The notes under the pieces are model-generated. The model was given only the letters and a program-made list of their open reading frames with translations. It ran no database searches and was not told the origin of the DNA. A DNA stretch of 43,027 nucleotides from Flavobacteriales bacterium (lineage in GTDB: Bacteria; Bacteroidota; Bacteroidia; NS11-12g; UBA955), in the NCBI GenBank assembly GCA_947463095.1, contig CANHRE010000013.1, positions 1 through 43,027 on the forward strand, written 5' to 3'. Positions 40,327 to 43,027 of this stretch are shown one piece after another. How positions within the stretch are numbered: position 1 is the first letter of the stretch; each line of letters begins with the position of its first letter. The position numbers and the translations under genes are program-made.

Positions 40327-42039
40327 TTACAGGTTTACAGTGATTTGTTGCAGTCCATCTATACCCGGACGGGAATAGTGTACCACCAGGTTTTGTCCTT
40401 TCTGAAGCAGGGAAAGGGCTTTCATATAACCTTCCACGTTGGCTACCGGCGTGTCGCCCAGCGCCATGATGATGTCGCCCTTCTGCAGTCCTGCCTTTTG
40501 CGCGGGTTTGCCTTCGCTCACGCCGTCCAAACGCATGCCCGGGCCTGGGAAGGAATAGTCGGGCATCACACCCAGGCTCACCTTGAACGGACTTCTGCCG
40601 GGGCTCACATCCTTGGTTTTGGTGAATTCCGGCTTGCCGCCGCTCTGGTTTTTGGCGATGAACTGGAGCATGTAGTTCCAGCTTTCGTACATGCCGGCGT
40701 AATTAATGCGTGCTTCGTCGTCGCTGGGCATGTGGTAATCCTGGTGCTGTCCGGTGAAGAAGTGCAGCACGGGAATACCTTCCAGGTAAAAAGAGGCGTG
40801 GTCGCTCGGGCCCAGGCCACTTTCGCTGGTGGTGATGCGCAACACATTCGTATCGGTAGGCAGCGCATCCAGGCTTTTCTTCCAGTTGGGAGAGGTGCCG
40901 GTGCCGTTCACCACCAGGGTCTTGCGCACCGAATCCAGGCGGCCCAACATGTCTATATTCACCATGTAGGCCACCTCTTTGATGTTGATGGAAGGGTTTC
41001 TGGTGAAGTATTTAGAACCAATCAGGCCCAGTTCTTCTCCGCTGAAGGCCATGAACAGGTAGTTGTAGGATTTGTATTTCTTGCTTTTGCTGATGATCCG
41101 TGCCAGTTCCAGCATGGCGGCTGTTCCGCTCGCATTGTCGTCGGCACCGTTGTGGATCTGGTTGCTTGCGGTGGAGCGGCTGCCGCCCAGCTCTCCGTAG
41201 CCCAGGTGGTCGTGGTGAGCGCCGATGATTACGGTATAGCGGGCTTTTTTGTTCGCTTTATAGCCCAGTACATTATGACCTTCACCCTTCAGCACGGTGA
41301 TGTCCAATGCGAGGTCTGCCTCTTTAGCGTTCTTGAGTGCTTCTACTTCGCGGTATGCGTACAGGATTGGGATGGGCCTGGTGGCTGTACCCCGTTTCAA
41401 TTCTCCGTCGGGGTTAGCGCGGGTATCAGGCGAAGGGATGAAGATGATGGCAGCCACACCGCGTTTCTCGGCGGCCTGGATTTTATAGTCCAGCTCTTCA
41501 TAGGGAGCGAAGGGCGAACGCGGGGTTGTTTCCTTGGGAGAGCCCAGCATGATGAGGGCAATTTTACCTTTCAGGTCGCCCGCTTCGCGATAGTCGTTAT
41601 GGCCCAGGCTGTCGGCTTCGATGCCGTAGTTCAGGAACACCAGCGGAGCATTTACTTTACCCTCGTTGGCGCTTTGTGTAAGGGGATAGAAGGCCACATT
41701 CAGGGGCAGGTTGGTTATTGCCCCGTCGGTGCTGCAGCTCAGCGCGGTTTTGCCTCCGGCGATGCGCAGGCGCACGATGTCAAAGGGCTGCATCCAACTG
41801 TTGTTGTCGCCCTTGGGACTCAGGCCTAGGGCGGCGAATTCCTTCGCGATGTAGTCTGCGGAAAGCAGTTCTCCGGGCCAGCCCGTGAGCCTTCCTTCCA
41901 GCGCATCGGCTGCCAGGAAGCTGATGTCTTTTTTAAAGTTTGTCAGCGCACGTTCACGAAGCTTGTCGGGCTTTTGCGCCCAGAGTGGTGCAGCCAGCAA
42001 TGCCAGTGGCAGCAGCAGTTTTATCCGTATAGTTCCCAC
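40327..42039 (-). CDS. secreted M28 family metallopeptidase with PA and PDZ domains
   Basis: A 570-residue exported peptidase. The signal peptide covers residues 1-21 (RIKLLLPLALLAAPLWAQ). A PA-type insert lies at about 105-250. The di-zinc M28 catalytic domain has His275 (AHHDH), Asp300 (NGADDNASG), Glu335/Glu336 (SGEELGL), Asp363 (NIDMLGR) and His436 (YHMPSDDE). A PDZ domain forms the C terminus (about 495-570, GLQKGDIIMALGDTPV). It probably acts as an aminopeptidase in the periplasm or outside the cell. I chose the GTG at 42039, which begins the signal peptide and overlaps the transporter gene by 19 bp; the upstream frame to 42573 is out-of-frame transporter sequence. Confidence 0.9.
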   Translation of the reverse strand: MGTIRIKLLLPLALLAAPLWAQKPDKLRERALTNFKKDISFLAADALEGRLTGWPGELLSADYIAKEFAALGLSPKGDNNSWMQPFDIVRLRIAGGKTALSCSTDGAITNLPLNVAFYPLTQSANEGKVNAPLVFLNYGIEADSLGHNDYREAGDLKGKIALIMLGSPKETTPRSPFAPYEELDYKIQAAEKRGVAAIIFIPSPDTRANPDGELKRGTATRPIPILYAYREVEALKNAKEADLALDITVLKGEGHNVLGYKANKKARYTVIIGAHHDHLGYGELGGSRSTASNQIHNGADDNASGTAAMLELARIISKSKKYKSYNYLFMAFSGEELGLIGSKYFTRNPSINIKEVAYMVNIDMLGRLDSVRKTLVVNGTGTSPNWKKSLDALPTDTNVLRITTSESGLGPSDHASFYLEGIPVLHFFTGQHQDYHMPSDDEARINYAGMYESWNYMLQFIAKNQSGGKPEFTKTKDVSPGRSPFKVSLGVMPDYSFPGPGMRLDGVSEGKPAQKAGLQKGDIIMALGDTPVANVEGYMKALSLLQKGQNLVVHYSRPGIDGLQQITVNL

Positions 42040-42845
42040 AGTGTTTTGATGATGATGGCTGAGTTCAGCGCCGCAAATATACTGCGCAGCGCGGCGGCTG
42101 GCAGTTTCCGTGCCGCCCTGACGCCCAGCGGGCTGAACACCAGCACCCCTGCGGCCATGGGCAGGGAAAAGGTCCAGATCAGGTAGTTGAATTGCGGCAG
42201 CCCCGGGATGCAGGGCGCGGCAGTGGTCATGTACTGGATGATGGTGGGCAGGGCGATGATGGGGATGCAGCCCAGCGACACGGAGGTGGCTTTCTTCAGG
42301 TCGTAATGCAGCCACATGCGGAACAGGGGCACCATGATGACGCCGCCGCCCAACCCGCTCAGAGCCATTACGCAGCCCGCCACCAGGCCAACGCCTAAGG
42401 ACGGCAGGCTTGCCTCCGGCTCGCGGCTTACGGTACCGGCCGCACCTTCCTTCTTTCCGAAGAGCATATTGCCCACGCTCAGCAGCAGGAAGAACAGAAA
42501 CACCAGCAGGAAGTCTTCCCGATGGTACCAGTTGGAGCGGTTGATGAGCCAGGACAGCCCCCAGGCGCTGCACATCCCGGACAGGCCTGTGGCCAGCACG
42601 GCGCCCGTGAAGAAGTTGTTCTGCAGGTACTGGCGACGGCTTCCCGCCAGGCCGCTCAGGGCTACCAGAAGGATGGAGTTGGCCAGCGTAAAACGCACCA
42701 GCTCAGGCCCGCTGATGTGGTACAGTCCGAACAGATGGTGCAGGATGGGTATGAAGATGACGCCCCCGCCCACGCCCAGCATACCGGCAAGGAAGCCGCC
42801 GAGCGCGCCAATGAGGGGCAACAGGAGCCACCACAACAGGGTCAT
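42021..42845 (-). CDS. TauE/SafE (TSUP) family membrane transporter
   Basis: A 274-residue integral membrane protein with about eight hydrophobic segments and the two-repeat organisation of the sulfite exporter TauE/SafE family. The first repeat has LIGALGGFLAGMLGVGGGVI and the second VALSGLGGGVIMVPLF (preceded by VAGCVM). Members export or import small sulfur-containing anions or organic acids; the substrate cannot be inferred. The start overlaps the stop of the upstream peptidase gene (ATGA) and its end overlaps the M28 gene start by 19 bp, so all three belong to one operon. Confidence 0.93.
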   Translation of the reverse strand: MTLLWWLLLPLIGALGGFLAGMLGVGGGVIFIPILHHLFGLYHISGPELVRFTLANSILLVALSGLAGSRRQYLQNNFFTGAVLATGLSGMCSAWGLSWLINRSNWYHREDFLLVFLFFLLLSVGNMLFGKKEGAAGTVSREPEASLPSLGVGLVAGCVMALSGLGGGVIMVPLFRMWLHYDLKKATSVSLGCIPIIALPTIIQYMTTAAPCIPGLPQFNYLIWTFSLPMAAGVLVFSPLGVRAARKLPAAALRSIFAALNSAIIIKTLWELYG

Positions 42846-43027
42846 GGGTGCAGCAGCTTTTCGTAGGTTGTCTTGTCACCCAGCAGGGCAGAAGCCTTGA
42901 GTAGGTCAGGATCCTGGCGGAGGCCCTTTTCGTATTCGGCGCGGTCGTAAAAGAAGCGTCGTGTAATTTCCAGCTCCAGGCGGTACTGGATGCCTTTGCG
43001 CTCTGCGTTCAGCTTGTCGCTGAAGGC
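42842..43027 (-). CDS. C-terminal end of a probable S41 (C-terminal processing) peptidase; 5' part outside the window
   Basis: 61 residues of an open frame entering from the right edge and ending with a TGA that overlaps the transporter start. The segment ITRRFFYDRAEYEKGL, then DPDLLKASALLGD and a Lys-Leu-Leu end, resembles the helical tail of Bacteroidota S41 peptidases, where a D-x-x-L-x-x-A-x-x-L-L-D pattern with a late Tyr is common. None of the catalytic domain is present, so the assignment rests on this tail alone. Confidence 0.5.
   Translation of the reverse strand, partial: AFSDKLNAERKGIQYRLELEITRRFFYDRAEYEKGLRQDPDLLKASALLGDKTTYEKLLHP

Noticed and set aside
40345-41829. 494-residue open frame on the plus strand antisense to the M28 peptidase gene
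   Set aside because: It is a codon-bias shadow of a gene with clear zinc ligands, signal peptide and PDZ domain on the minus strand; its translation shows no domain and low-complexity His/Val/Gln content.
42040-42573. In-frame 5' extension of the M28 peptidase frame (178 extra residues)
   Set aside because: The extension is the TSUP transporter gene read in another frame (Arg/Pro/His-rich, no domain); the signal peptide begins at the GTG at 42039.

Overview
The window looks like a chromosomal segment of a member of the Bacteroidota. The evidence is two large PKD-repeat proteins ending in a gliding-motility/type IX secretion (T9SS) type B sorting domain, a third protein with a similar C-terminal domain on a membrane anchor, several start regions carrying the phylum-type -7 element TAnnTTTG (or TAnnTTCG), few clear Shine-Dalgarno sequences, and housekeeping genes with Bacteroidota-like features. 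Coding DNA looks fairly G+C-rich for the phylum by eye. I saw no rRNA, tRNA, CRISPR array, transposase or phage module, so this is mostly core genome with accessory surface and polysaccharide genes.

Layout, plus strand (1-16510): the tail of a sugar aminotransferase, UDP-glucose dehydrogenase and UDP-glucuronate decarboxylase form a tight nucleotide-sugar operon (UDP-glucose to UDP-glucuronate to UDP-xylose). Next come a secreted MORN-like/TonB-like protein, two short-chain dehydrogenases, a DsbA/FrnE-like thioredoxin-fold protein, a Tat-leader extradiol dioxygenase (YgiD type), an ABA4-like membrane protein, a 1040-residue secreted Asp-box (sortilin/VPS10-like) propeller protein, and a complete tripartite RND efflux system (adaptor, pump, TolC-like channel).

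Minus strand (16522-43027): a three-gene polysaccharide cassette (WbsX-like, hexapeptide acyltransferase, FkbM methyltransferase); a photolyase-like protein with apparently swapped domain order; a T9SS surface-protein island (PKD/CTD protein, tail-fibre-like protein with 17-residue repeats, giant 1590-residue PKD/CTD protein) interrupted by mnmE; an ECF sigma factor overlapping a membrane-anchored anti-sigma-like protein that itself carries a CTD-like domain; then holB, lgt, recX, a 409-bp repeat-bearing spacer, a membrane-anchored metallophosphoesterase, an enoyl-CoA hydratase, a B12-binding subunit, a probable lipoprotein, rsgA, metF, an M28/PDZ peptidase, a TauE/SafE transporter and the tail of a probable S41 peptidase. 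Many neighbours in this last run overlap by one to about twenty bases.

The most interesting signals are: the sigma / CTD-bearing anti-sigma / giant CTD-protein locus (26057-32477), which could be a regulatory circuit monitoring T9SS cargo or the cell surface; the apparently circularly permuted photolyase (19223-20332); and recurring near-leaderless promoter-like elements next to start codons, including one built into the tail of an intrinsic terminator (25996-26040). All functional statements come from reading sequence and family knowledge; no database search was run.
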